NCBI RefSeq assembly: GCF_003363435.1
Contig: NZ_QRCT01000050.1
Location: forward strand, 186,001-250,000
DNA: 64,000 bases
Source of the DNA: Anaerosacchariphilus polymeriproducens
GTDB taxonomy: Bacteria; Bacillota; Clostridia; Lachnospirales; Lachnospiraceae
Reading direction: 5' to 3'
Part shown: positions 44,681-53,158 of the stretch, piece after piece
Layout of the letters: the number at the start of each line of letters is the position of its first letter
Numbering within the stretch: position 1 is the first letter of the stretch
Notes under the pieces: generated by a model
What the model was told of the DNA's origin: nothing
Seen by the model: only the letters and a program-made list of their open reading frames with translations
Databases searched by the model: none
Translations under genes and position numbers: made by a program

Positions 44681-44754
44681 CCACAAATGTTTCTGAAAAT
44701 ACACGAGAATAAAAACACTTATACATTAGGTAGAGACTAAAAAGGAGTACAAGA

Positions 44755-47328
44755 ATGAAGAAAAGAGTAATTGCTTTTTTATTGGCAGTTTTGATGACTT
44801 TATTGGGCGTAGATACTAGAGCAGTTGCTGTAGGTAATATACAAACGACATCCAATGAAAATCAAACTGTAGTAAATGAGAAACAACAGCCTGAAAGTGT
44901 AATGGGCGAGACAGAAAGACAAGAACAGACACCAGAGGAATCTGCTCAACAAACAGAGGAGCAGGATGAAGTAAAAGCTGGCAAAATGGAAGTAGGAGAA
45001 AGCAGTATCATTACTTCACTACAAACTTCTATTAATGAAGCTGGTGCTGATACAGCTACTACAGTCACTCTGAATGAGAATGCGGTAGTTAATAATAGTA
45101 TAACAATTCCATCTCAAAAGAATATTATATTAAACTTAAATACATACCAATTAGAAGCCGGAAAAGAGACACCTGTAATTATCGTAGAAGAAAATGCGAC
45201 GTTAACGATAGAAGGGAATGGAAGTTTAATAAACAATTTTGATGACGGAGTCGTTATTGAGAATAATGGAACATTGATTTTAAAAGGTGGAACATTGAAT
45301 GCAGCTGGAAACAGAGGAATGGTAATATCCAAAACAGAAGACGAACAGAAAGTTGAAGGGAATTATGCCCTTACGAGTGGAAGTGTAGTTGCATCAAAAG
45401 CAGGCTCTCCTTTATCATCAATTAAAGTTGTTGTTTTGTTGACTCCTGAAAATGTAAAAACATCAAATGTTAATTATCAGTCTTTAAAACTAACATGGGG
45501 TAGTGTAGAGGGTGCGAAAGCTTATGAAATCTATAGTTCTAAGGATAAAGATAGTGGATATAGTAAGATAGGAATTACTTCTAATAATTATTATACAAGT
45601 GAAAAATTAGTTACAGGTACGACTTATTATTTTAAAGTCAAATCTGTTTCTGAAGGTACAGAAAGTTCGTTCAGTACCGCTGTCTATCGGGCGCCTAAAC
45701 CGGAAGTGACGGCGAAGATTACAGCTAAAAGTATTAATTATAATAAAGTGAAGATTTCCTGGCGTGCAGTGAATGGAGCGACTCGATACAAGATATATCG
45801 TTCAAATCAAGAAAACACAGGATATAAAAGAATTAAAACAGTTTCTAATGTTACAGAATATGTAGATTCCGGTTTACAAAATGGAAGTAAATATTATTAT
45901 AAGGTGAGAGCATATGCATCAAAAATAGGTGGTTATAATAGCAAAGCGTCTTATGTGAAAGCCGTAATTAAAAAACCGACTAAAGTAAAAGCAAAAAGTG
46001 CTTCTTATAATAAAGTCAAAATATCCTGGAATAAAGTATCGGGCGCTTCAAAATATACAATTTATCAATCAACAAATAAGAAGTCAGGTTATAAGAAAGT
46101 AGCGACTGTTTCTTCAAAAACAACCTCATACAAAGTTGGAAGATTGAAAACAGGTGTTCATTATTTTTATAAAGTTTATGCAATCAAGAGTGGTGTAAGA
46201 GGAAAAGCAAGTAGTGTTGTATATTCAGCACCAAAGCCTAATAAAGTTACTCAAATAATTACGAGAAGCGGAGGAAATAAAAAATCAGTTATTTCCTGGA
46301 CAAAACCCAAAGCTGCAAAAACATACCGAGTTTATCGTTCGACTAATAAGTCTTCCGGTTATCAAAGAATAGCTACGGTATCTTCAAACTCTTATACGGA
46401 TACAGATTTGAAGAATGGAACTACCTATTATTATAAAATTGTTTCGGTAACCGGTAAGGCAAAGAGCAGCTACAGTCGTGCAGTAGAATTTACAAATGCA
46501 AAAAGAGTAAAGTTGAACAAATCTTCGATTAGTCTGCAAGCAGGTCAAACTAAGACTTTAAAAGCATCTGTTTCGCCTTCAAAAACAACCACGAAGACAG
46601 TTAGATGGAGTTCTTCCGATAAAAATGTGGTAAAGGTAAATCAAAGGGGAAAAATTAAAGCTGTATCACAAGGGACAGCAGTTATTACTGCAAAAACGGC
46701 AAACGGAAGGATAGCAAAGTGTACAGTCACTGTTAATAAAGGTATCGTTGTTGTGTTAGATCCGGGGCATGGAGGATATGATAGCGGAGCTGTATATAAC
46801 GGTGTATATGAAAAAGATATAAATCTTAAAGTATCAAAATATACCAAAGCTGAGTTAGAAAAATATAGTGGTGTAGCAGTTTATATGACAAGGACTACCG
46901 ATGTTTATCCTACGCTTGCAGAGCGTACGGAGTTTGCGCAGGAAAAGGGTGCAACATGTTTTGTTTCACAGCATTTCAATGCATCCGTTAGTCATACAGC
47001 TGCAGGTGTTGGAGCCTTTATAACATTAAATAACGGATATAATTCGGAAAGTAAAGCTTTGGCTAAAAAGGTTATCTCACAGCTTAAGAGTGATATAGGA
47101 ATTGGTGAATGGGGTGTTTATACAAGAGCATCAAACGATTATCCGGGTCAAGACTATTATGCAGTAATCCGAGGTAGCGTTGCGAAAGGTTTCCCTGGAA
47201 TTATTGTAGAAAATGCTTTTATGGATTCCAGTGATTTTTCCAGATTCTTAAACAGCGATTCAAAATTAAAGAAAATTGGAATTTCCAATGCAAAAGCGAT
47301 AGCAGCTTACTATGGATTAACAAAATAA
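44755..47328 (+). CDS. N-acetylmuramoyl-L-alanine amidase with fibronectin III repeats and a Big_2 domain
   Basis: An 857-residue secreted amidase with a signal peptide (about 1-25), a Gln/Glu-rich linker, a beta-helix-like N-terminal part (about 80-215), four fibronectin type III modules (about 225-580, each with a KISW or LTW and an YYYKV strand), a Big_2 Ig-like domain (about 585-660) and a C-terminal Amidase_3 domain. Zinc ligands are H672 in LDPGHGG, E686 in YEKDIN and H740 in SQHFNAS; the catalytic Glu is E819 in VENAFMD. It cuts the MurNAc-L-Ala bond. It lies 74 bases after the cohesin-like gene with no clear promoter, and a strong terminator follows. Confidence 0.93.
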   Translation: MKKRVIAFLLAVLMTLLGVDTRAVAVGNIQTTSNENQTVVNEKQQPESVMGETERQEQTPEESAQQTEEQDEVKAGKMEVGESSIITSLQTSINEAGADTATTVTLNENAVVNNSITIPSQKNIILNLNTYQLEAGKETPVIIVEENATLTIEGNGSLINNFDDGVVIENNGTLILKGGTLNAAGNRGMVISKTEDEQKVEGNYALTSGSVVASKAGSPLSSIKVVVLLTPENVKTSNVNYQSLKLTWGSVEGAKAYEIYSSKDKDSGYSKIGITSNNYYTSEKLVTGTTYYFKVKSVSEGTESSFSTAVYRAPKPEVTAKITAKSINYNKVKISWRAVNGATRYKIYRSNQENTGYKRIKTVSNVTEYVDSGLQNGSKYYYKVRAYASKIGGYNSKASYVKAVIKKPTKVKAKSASYNKVKISWNKVSGASKYTIYQSTNKKSGYKKVATVSSKTTSYKVGRLKTGVHYFYKVYAIKSGVRGKASSVVYSAPKPNKVTQIITRSGGNKKSVISWTKPKAAKTYRVYRSTNKSSGYQRIATVSSNSYTDTDLKNGTTYYYKIVSVTGKAKSSYSRAVEFTNAKRVKLNKSSISLQAGQTKTLKASVSPSKTTTKTVRWSSSDKNVVKVNQRGKIKAVSQGTAVITAKTANGRIAKCTVTVNKGIVVVLDPGHGGYDSGAVYNGVYEKDINLKVSKYTKAELEKYSGVAVYMTRTTDVYPTLAERTEFAQEKGATCFVSQHFNASVSHTAAGVGAFITLNNGYNSESKALAKKVISQLKSDIGIGEWGVYTRASNDYPGQDYYAVIRGSVAKGFPGIIVENAFMDSSDFSRFLNSDSKLKKIGISNAKAIAAYYGLTK

Positions 47329-47334
47329 TTATAT

Positions 47335-47375
47335 GAAAAAAGGGCGTCGTACTTTAAGTACGACGCTCTTTTTTA
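47335..47375. terminator. Bidirectional terminator between convergent genes
   Basis: An A-tract, then GGGCGTCGTACTTTAAGTACGACGCTC and a T-tract: a near-perfect stem of about 14 pairs with a tiny loop. It ends both the plus-strand amidase and the minus-strand membrane-protein operon, whose last stop is at 47373. Confidence 0.92.
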
Positions 47376-49265
47376 TATGCAGTTAATTAGTAAGTTTGAA
47401 TAAATTCCAGATAAGCTTAAAAAGGCCAGAACTCCGCAAATAAGCCTATGAAAACTTTGTTCAGATATATTCCAGCGTATTTTCTCATTTCGTAAAAACA
47501 CTAAGAGTGGAACGAATAAAGGAATATAATAACGTCCCTGAACTCCATTTATTTTAAATTCCCCCACAGGAGTGAAGGCAAGATACATGGAGGTCCAAAT
47601 CAAGCATACGATTCCGAAAATCAGAAAACCAAGGTAAGAACGCTGAAACTTTGACAGAGTAAAACTTTTTTCATTTTTTGGTCTTACAAATGCTACAACA
47701 CAGAGTAAAATTACAGGAATAAATGTTAAAGGCATTGGTATATAACCTGCGTGTGCAAAAAAGATAGAAGCATCCCTAAATATATAGTCTCCGAAAGTAG
47801 AAAAAATGCTAGAAAGCAACAATTTCGTATATTCCAATGGATGATTGAAAATAACAGACATCTGACTTGCAATATCAGTTGCACCACCCCGGTCATCACT
47901 ACCAAGTCCACCGCTGGACCCAGTACCCGTGGCTGCTGCACTTACACTAGTTTGTAGAGCAGGCAGGAGGAACGTACTTAATACAACTATAAAAGTTATT
48001 ATGATTCCGATTTTAAAAATAAGCATTTGCTTTTTGTCTTCAAACTTTTCTTTTGGAAGCAATAATATTAATAACAAAAGTGGAATATATATTGCCTTGG
48101 AAAAGCTTCCCAAAGAAAAACACAAAATTGTCAGGAGCATCTTCCACCATACGACTTTTTCTTTTGGGGTAAGCATTTCATTTAACCATAAGACAAAACC
48201 AAGTATTATGAAACCGGTAATAAAAGAATCATACGTATATGTGGAAGACAAAAAGAGTGAAGTCGGTAAAAGACCGACTGCTAAAATATATACCTTACCG
48301 GCTTTGGCAATACGGATGCTGATTCCTAATAAGAGAATATAAACCAAAAGGTTACCAAGTTTTCCAAACATATAAAACCAATCCGCAGGCAGATGTAGAA
48401 ACTTTCCAATTAGTAAAAAGGCGGACTGTCCAAGATAAGCACGATGATTATAGGAAACAAACTTATCAATGGAAATACTGGGTGAATCTGTAGATAAACT
48501 CTTTAAATAACCAGATACTTCGTTCCGCTCTTCGTAGCTATTAAAATTGGGTACTGTAGAATCGCGCATTAATGCAGTGGAACTTGTATAGGAACCAAAT
48601 ACTTCTAAATAGGATGACTTAAAGTGAATCTGTTCATCCCATCCCGGTGTTTTTGTACCGATAAATAAAATCATAGTAAATCCAATTATGATTCCAATGA
48701 TTCCAAATCCAATAGAGAGATTCTTTTCAAATACTTCCTTGCAGAAAATAAGGAAAAATAAAAGAAAGAAGCATACAAATATAAAAAAGATGCGATAAGG
48801 ATTCAGTTGAAAAGAGGTATCAAGAGTGATCGAGTCAAAAGATGCTTTTGCAGCTTTTGGAACTTGAATACTCAATTTTTTAATATGTTTATTAAGATTA
48901 ATACAACTTTTAGAAAGTTGTGGATAATAAGTATCTTTTATTTGGCTCAAGTCTTGTTCTGAACCATAGTTGGATAAAACATTGCCATAAACGATATATT
49001 CGAAAGATTCACCCTTTGATTCCAGTTTTAGGAATAACTTTTTGGCATATACAGGTTTTGAGAAAGAAATGGTATAAGTCTGAAATGCATAGGTTTCTAA
49101 TAATGTCATATTAGAATCTTCTTTTGTAACTTTAACAGAATTGCTTCCGTTTTGTATCACATCTAAATTAAAGATGGAAGCTTCAAGTATAAAACTGAAA
49201 AGAAGTCCGGTTATAATTATAATAATAATTTTTTGCCATAGAGAAAGCTTAGTATGTAATTTCAT
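47373..49265 (-). CDS. DUF2142 family polytopic membrane protein (GT-C-like)
   Basis: A 630-residue integral membrane protein with an N-terminal helix, an extracytoplasmic beta domain (about residues 30-155) and then about ten helices. The outer loop carries KTPGWDEQIHF, the W-DE-H signature I associate with DUF2142 proteins, and GRYYIPLFVPLLVFLR occurs near the C-terminus. DUF2142 members occur in surface-glycan loci and look like GT-C glycosyltransferases, but no activity is established that I know of. The start overlaps the preceding stop by four bases (ATGA). Confidence 0.8.
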   Translation of the reverse strand: MKLHTKLSLWQKIIIIIITGLLFSFILEASIFNLDVIQNGSNSVKVTKEDSNMTLLETYAFQTYTISFSKPVYAKKLFLKLESKGESFEYIVYGNVLSNYGSEQDLSQIKDTYYPQLSKSCINLNKHIKKLSIQVPKAAKASFDSITLDTSFQLNPYRIFFIFVCFFLLFFLIFCKEVFEKNLSIGFGIIGIIIGFTMILFIGTKTPGWDEQIHFKSSYLEVFGSYTSSTALMRDSTVPNFNSYEERNEVSGYLKSLSTDSPSISIDKFVSYNHRAYLGQSAFLLIGKFLHLPADWFYMFGKLGNLLVYILLLGISIRIAKAGKVYILAVGLLPTSLFLSSTYTYDSFITGFIILGFVLWLNEMLTPKEKVVWWKMLLTILCFSLGSFSKAIYIPLLLLILLLPKEKFEDKKQMLIFKIGIIITFIVVLSTFLLPALQTSVSAAATGTGSSGGLGSDDRGGATDIASQMSVIFNHPLEYTKLLLSSIFSTFGDYIFRDASIFFAHAGYIPMPLTFIPVILLCVVAFVRPKNEKSFTLSKFQRSYLGFLIFGIVCLIWTSMYLAFTPVGEFKINGVQGRYYIPLFVPLLVFLRNEKIRWNISEQSFHRLICGVLAFLSLSGIYSNLLINCI

Positions 49266-49918
49266 TTTGTTTTTCTCTCCTTTCGTGGATTCTTAGGAAG
49301 CAGACAGAAAACAGTTCCCAGAACACATAAGGTAAAAATACAGTCCCAGACAAGAGGTCTGGTAGTATTATGATTATAAATAATAGATATCAAGTTTCCA
49401 TTCAATTTTTCTCCATTACATTGACAGGAAATATCATGGTACTTCTCGGGTGTAATCCAAAATGCCGGCGGATTTGCAGAATCTATATCGGAGAAAGTAA
49501 GTTGTAATTGATATGCTCCATTCAATGGTTCCTTTACAAGGAATGGAAGAAGTAAAAAGCTGTTATGTCCGACGCCAGCTAAAGTAACCTCACCGGAGTA
49601 AACTGATTTTGATGTAGATTTTTCAATTAAATGATAATGAATTGTTCCCTTTTCTACTACCCGTGTATCCGTCGCCATATAAAAACCAATAAATTCTACA
49701 GGTACGTTGTTAGCGCTTAGCTCAAGGTCATATTTTGTATTGTTGCTGACCGGCTCAGAAAAATAACTTTCTTCATTTAAGGAAGAAAGTGTCTGCGCGG
49801 CAAAAAGAGTTTTTTTGGGATGTATATAGGATATAACAAGTACACCTAAACATCCAAGAACCCCAAGTAAAAAAAAGATACGTAGGGTCTTTGGTGTGAT
49901 TCTATTTCGTAATTTCAT
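49262..49918 (-). CDS. Small membrane protein of unknown function in GT-C-like operon
   Basis: A 218-residue protein with one N-terminal helix (about residues 13-32), an extracytoplasmic beta-rich domain (about 45-175) and a second helix near the C-terminus (LVWDCIFTLCVLGTVFCLLP). I do not recognise a family. The fold order resembles the beta domain at the start of the DUF2142 protein it is coupled to, so they may form a complex. The ATG at 49918 has AAAGGA six bases upstream and is preferred to the ATG at 49936, which would overlap that site. Confidence 0.7.
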   Translation of the reverse strand: MKLRNRITPKTLRIFFLLGVLGCLGVLVISYIHPKKTLFAAQTLSSLNEESYFSEPVSNNTKYDLELSANNVPVEFIGFYMATDTRVVEKGTIHYHLIEKSTSKSVYSGEVTLAGVGHNSFLLLPFLVKEPLNGAYQLQLTFSDIDSANPPAFWITPEKYHDISCQCNGEKLNGNLISIIYNHNTTRPLVWDCIFTLCVLGTVFCLLPKNPRKERKTK

Positions 49919-49945
49919 ATTGATTCCTTTCTGCATGGTAATAAT

Positions 49946-51298
49946 TTAATGAATTAAGAAAAACGTATTAAAGAAAGACAATCCTGTTGCAATAAAAATA
50001 ATATTTTCAAAAAATTCCTTATGTTTTTTGCTTTTTGAATTACTTATTTGATTATATAGTAAAATTAAAACAATAATAATAGAAACATACATAAACAGAT
50101 ACGTACGTTCACCTGACCCCCAGATTGTAGGAGTGAATCCTATAATAAGGCGGGAGCAAAAGCCTACAGCCAATATAAATATAGAGAAAAACCCTTGCAG
50201 CCTGTCGTCAAAAATATGATATACACAATAAATTAGCGGAATACAGGCAAGACATAATATAAAATCCGGCCCCCAGCTTTTAATCGAAGTCAGTAAGATT
50301 CCCGTTCCATGATCTGTGAGACTGGAAATAGTATTACCGATTCCGGGGAAAATACCTCCGGAAATATTTCCAAAAACTCCAAACACTAAGCTAATGATTA
50401 CGGGGATAAATCCAATGGTGCGATGAAATCTGTCTTTGTATTTAAGTAGAATAAAGAATAACACTATGGTACAAAAAACCCCAAAGAATACATTTGGCGT
50501 CATTATATAATGAAACAGTGTAGAGGAGAATCCCATTTCAAGTTTTCTGAAAAAAGAAAGCTGATTAAAATCAGGAAACCATACATCAACTTCAGTCTGG
50601 TATCTAACTTTATTCCCCGGACTCAACATAATGAAAAGAAGACTAAGGAAGCTTAATGCGGTTTGAAACCAGATATAGACATTTCTTTTCTTTTTCAAAA
50701 AGAAGAAGAATGTAAATGAGATATAAATTCCAAAAATAATGGCACACATTTGTTCTAAATTAGCACCATAGAACAACGCAATACTATATAACGGGTATTC
50801 CCATATGTGAAAGGTCTCACCATCAAATACTTTCTTTATAGGAAGGAAGGAGATTAGTCCAAATCCTAATGGCCATAGATAATTTATAGTAGTAGCCATC
50901 CAGCCTGCAGTATTCATATGTAAGAAAGGATACATAAAGAACAAACAGCATATTATAATGTTACATTGTAATATATTCCTTTTAGCAAATAATTTTGACA
51001 AAGTATATATAATAAGAATACACACAATTGTATCTAGTAATTTCCATAAAATCGGCATTTTTACCAAAGTTACTAAAACTGCTTCAATAAAAATTCTTGA
51101 GGACCAGGTCTGATATCTAGCTTTTAAAAATTCTGTTAATGACAATTCATCGAGAGAATGCATAAAAATTAAATCATCTCCATAATTAGTGTCTATAATG
51201 AGATGCAAAACAAAAACAATAATTCCAAAAACTATGATTGGAAAATAAGGTTTACAGATGACATTCAATGTTCTTTTTTTTAGAGATGATAAATTCAA
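49946..51298 (-). CDS. DUF6056-like polytopic membrane protein (GT-C-like)
   Basis: A 450-residue membrane protein with about eleven helices. After the first helix the outer loop reads NYGDDLIFMHSL with an Asp-Asp pair, followed by YQTWSSRIFIEAVL, which I associate with DUF6056-type proteins. An acidic pair in the first outer loop is typical of GT-C glycosyltransferases. The start is TTG, supported by AGGAGG eight bases upstream, and no ATG fits better. It is the first gene of a three-gene minus-strand operon with its own promoter. Confidence 0.75.
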   Translation of the reverse strand: MNLSSLKKRTLNVICKPYFPIIVFGIIVFVLHLIIDTNYGDDLIFMHSLDELSLTEFLKARYQTWSSRIFIEAVLVTLVKMPILWKLLDTIVCILIIYTLSKLFAKRNILQCNIIICCLFFMYPFLHMNTAGWMATTINYLWPLGFGLISFLPIKKVFDGETFHIWEYPLYSIALFYGANLEQMCAIIFGIYISFTFFFFLKKKRNVYIWFQTALSFLSLLFIMLSPGNKVRYQTEVDVWFPDFNQLSFFRKLEMGFSSTLFHYIMTPNVFFGVFCTIVLFFILLKYKDRFHRTIGFIPVIISLVFGVFGNISGGIFPGIGNTISSLTDHGTGILLTSIKSWGPDFILCLACIPLIYCVYHIFDDRLQGFFSIFILAVGFCSRLIIGFTPTIWGSGERTYLFMYVSIIIVLILLYNQISNSKSKKHKEFFENIIFIATGLSFFNTFFLIH

Positions 51299-51340
51299 AG
51301 TTGAATCCTCCTAATCATTTAGTGATATCTTCCTTCATTG

Positions 51341-51368
51341 ATTTTAACACATTTTTTCAAAAATACAA
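51341..51368 (-). promoter_or_regulatory. Promoter of the minus-strand membrane operon
   Basis: Minus-strand TTGTAT (51368-51363) and TAAAAT (51346-51341), with a 16-base spacer and a TG two bases upstream of the -10. About 40 bases before the TTG start. Confidence 0.5.
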
Positions 51369-51588
51369 CTATCCTGAATTAGTTAGTAATAATTTGTTTT
51401 TTACTGTAGAATTAGAAGGATTTATATGGAAATGTGCAATGATATTTGCTGCACACGTAAAAAGACTGACAAAATATGGAAACTAAAACAAAAGTAGTTC
51501 ATTACAACAGTTGACATAATCATATAATTATGAGAAAATGCTTCCTTGTAGAATTAAAACAAATTAGTTGTATACAAAGGGGGGGTAT

Positions 51589-51609
51589 ATGATTCAAAGG
51601 AGGAATTAA
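51589..51609 (+). CDS. Six-codon leader ORF overlapping the ribosome site of the M16-like gene
   Basis: ATG at 51589 opens a frame encoding MIQRRN and stops at TAA 51607-51609, one base before the TTG start of the next gene. It follows a purine run (AAAGGGGGGG) that could serve as its ribosome site. Its AGG AGG codons are the Shine-Dalgarno of the downstream gene, so ribosomes on the leader would cover or deliver to that site. Tandem AGG codons are rare in many Firmicutes. This could be translational coupling or chance. Confidence 0.3.
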   Translation: MIQRRN

Positions 51610-51610
51610 A

Positions 51611-52804
51611 TTGAGTTTATATGAAACCAATCATTTAAAATTTCAAGTTAAAGAACATATATTTAGCGGTGACGCTATTTATATCAATCTTGGCATTAGA
51701 GCAGGTTATTGTATAAATAATACTCTGGATCTTGATACCCAGGAAGAAGTAAAGTTAAATATGTCATGTGCACATATATTCTTAAACTATTTAAAAGAGG
51801 TTGTTAATGAAGATCCAGGTCTAATGATACGTGGAACTGTTACGAAAAATGCGATTCATATTTCCATGAAAACAAATAAAAGAGATATTGATGAAGATAT
51901 GCAGGAATTGTTGGATATTATTTATCGAATACCATTGGAATATGATATGTTTCAAAAAGCAGTAGAAGTAACTCGTAATGATTTCAGGATTAAGAGCAGA
52001 GAATCAGTATATCAAGCTAAACATAGGCTGATGGAATTTTCGGATTTAAATAAAGGGTTCAACTATAAAGAGTTTACTGAAGCAATGAATACGGTAACTT
52101 TTGAAAATTTCTTAGTTTATATGGAAAAATTGATAACAATACAAAATAGTTTTTTGTTTATAAACGGTAATATAAAAACAATAGAGAACTATATATTCTA
52201 CAACTTCATAAAATATGAAAATGGTAGAGAATATAATGTGAAGAAGTTATTTGAGAGTAAGGATCTTACATTACTTATTGATCAGCATTTTTTATGTAAG
52301 AGCCGTGAAAATTTTAAGGCTGGATGTATCCGATTTGACTTTTTAAATAAGGAATTTGACACAACGAAAAAATTAGTTCTGTTATCGCTTATATCATCCT
52401 GCTTATTTAAAGAAAAAGCAGAATTATGTGTTGATGAATATGATTCCAGCATATTGTACTATAATCAAGATTTACTTAAGTACAAGGATAAAATTAATGG
52501 ATGTTGTAAAACCGAAAAATTACAACAAATAAAAAGTGGAATTTTAATTAAATATTCCGAATTACTAAATAAGAAGCCAGAATTGTATAATCAGATTTTT
52601 GTTGAAATGGCGATGATGGGAAGTGATTTAGAAGAGTTTTTAAATATAATCGAAAACATAGATAATAAGTCAGCGCAAGAATTATACAATATGGGGAAAT
52701 TAAAAATCACAGAAAGTCATTTGGTTTATATAGAAGACGAAGAAGAAAAAAAGAAACAAAAAATCATTACTTCAGATTTTAAAAAAAATAGAGTTATGTA
52801 TTAG
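51611..52804 (+). CDS. M16 (insulinase)-like protein without zinc-binding motif, copy 1
   Basis: A 397-residue protein that I place tentatively in the M16 peptidase fold. It has a domain of about 200 residues with INLGIRAGYC, a HIFLNYLKEVV helix where M16 enzymes have HxxEH, a DMQELLDIIYRIPLEYDMFQKAVEVTRNDFR helix pair, and FLFINGNIK matching the usual VVGN strand; a second similar domain follows. Only one His of the zinc motif is kept, so catalysis is unlikely. The start is TTG, with AAAGGAGG seven bases upstream. No signal peptide is visible. The neighbour at 53.2 kb is a clear paralogue. A terminator follows. Confidence 0.7.
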   Translation: MSLYETNHLKFQVKEHIFSGDAIYINLGIRAGYCINNTLDLDTQEEVKLNMSCAHIFLNYLKEVVNEDPGLMIRGTVTKNAIHISMKTNKRDIDEDMQELLDIIYRIPLEYDMFQKAVEVTRNDFRIKSRESVYQAKHRLMEFSDLNKGFNYKEFTEAMNTVTFENFLVYMEKLITIQNSFLFINGNIKTIENYIFYNFIKYENGREYNVKKLFESKDLTLLIDQHFLCKSRENFKAGCIRFDFLNKEFDTTKKLVLLSLISSCLFKEKAELCVDEYDSSILYYNQDLLKYKDKINGCCKTEKLQQIKSGILIKYSELLNKKPELYNQIFVEMAMMGSDLEEFLNIIENIDNKSAQELYNMGKLKITESHLVYIEDEEEKKKQKIITSDFKKNRVMY

Positions 52805-53158
52805 ACGTTTTTAGATCAGTTACATACCATTATCCTTCTATTTCAATACTTTGAATAGTATTGAAACAGAGGGCTTTTTTTATCTTTATAAGAATATGCG
52901 TTTTATTTACTATTTTTCTATCTATTAATATATATAATATTCATTCTTTTGTATTACATATGTAACAAATATGTTAAAAAGATTTAATACTAAGCGAACA
53001 AAATATGAGATTTGTGATAGTTGGATAAAAAAAGTCAAGAAGTAGTACGCTAATGCGATTGACATTATTAAGAAAATGTGAAAAGATATTACAAATGTAT
53101 TAAAATGATAACAGTATAAAAGCGCATAATGATTATTTACATATAAGGAGGGAGTATC
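52805..53158. other. Intergenic region between the two M16-like genes (354 bases)
   Basis: It contains a terminator at 52833-52881 and, at 53059-53064, a TTGACA with no convincing -10 at normal spacing; TAAAAT at 53101 and TATAAA at 53115 are other candidate -10 boxes. The motif TTGACATwAT with a nearby GAAAATG also occurs upstream of the first paralogue. No ORF of note was seen. Confidence 0.6.
52833..52881 (+). terminator. Terminator after M16-like copy 1
   Basis: A perfect 10-base stem TTTCAATACT/AGTATTGAAA with loop TTGAAT, extended by a CCTTCT/AGAGGG outer stem, followed by GC and seven T's. Confidence 0.85.

Larger units (their letters stand above)
51299..51610. other. Divergent intergenic control region (312 bases)
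   Basis: This gap separates the minus-strand membrane operon from the first M16-like gene. It holds the minus-strand promoter at 51341-51368. On the plus strand there is a TTGACA at 51511 and a TATAAT at 51523, but they are only six bases apart and so cannot work together. It also contains a seven-G run at 51579-51585 and a six-codon leader ORF (51589-51609) that spans the next gene's ribosome site. A 72-codon plus-strand frame at 51268-51486 overlaps the divergent gene and has no good ribosome site, so I do not call it. Confidence 0.6.

Noticed and set aside
44517-44855. 112-codon minus-strand frame across the gap before the amidase
   Set aside because: It covers the ends of two plus-strand genes and their gap. 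No promoter or ribosome site is seen on that strand, and the hydrophobic stretch is the reverse of the amidase signal peptide.
45480-46500. DNA tandem repeats in the amidase gene
   Set aside because: The recurring pattern is from fibronectin modules that differ at DNA level; it is a protein-domain repeat, not a nucleotide repeat or CRISPR.
51268-51486. 72-codon plus-strand frame in the divergent gap
   Set aside because: It overlaps the start and promoter of the well-supported minus-strand operon and lacks a Shine-Dalgarno site.
51511-51528. TTGACA and TATAAT as a promoter pair
   Set aside because: They are only six bases apart, far below the 16-18 needed.
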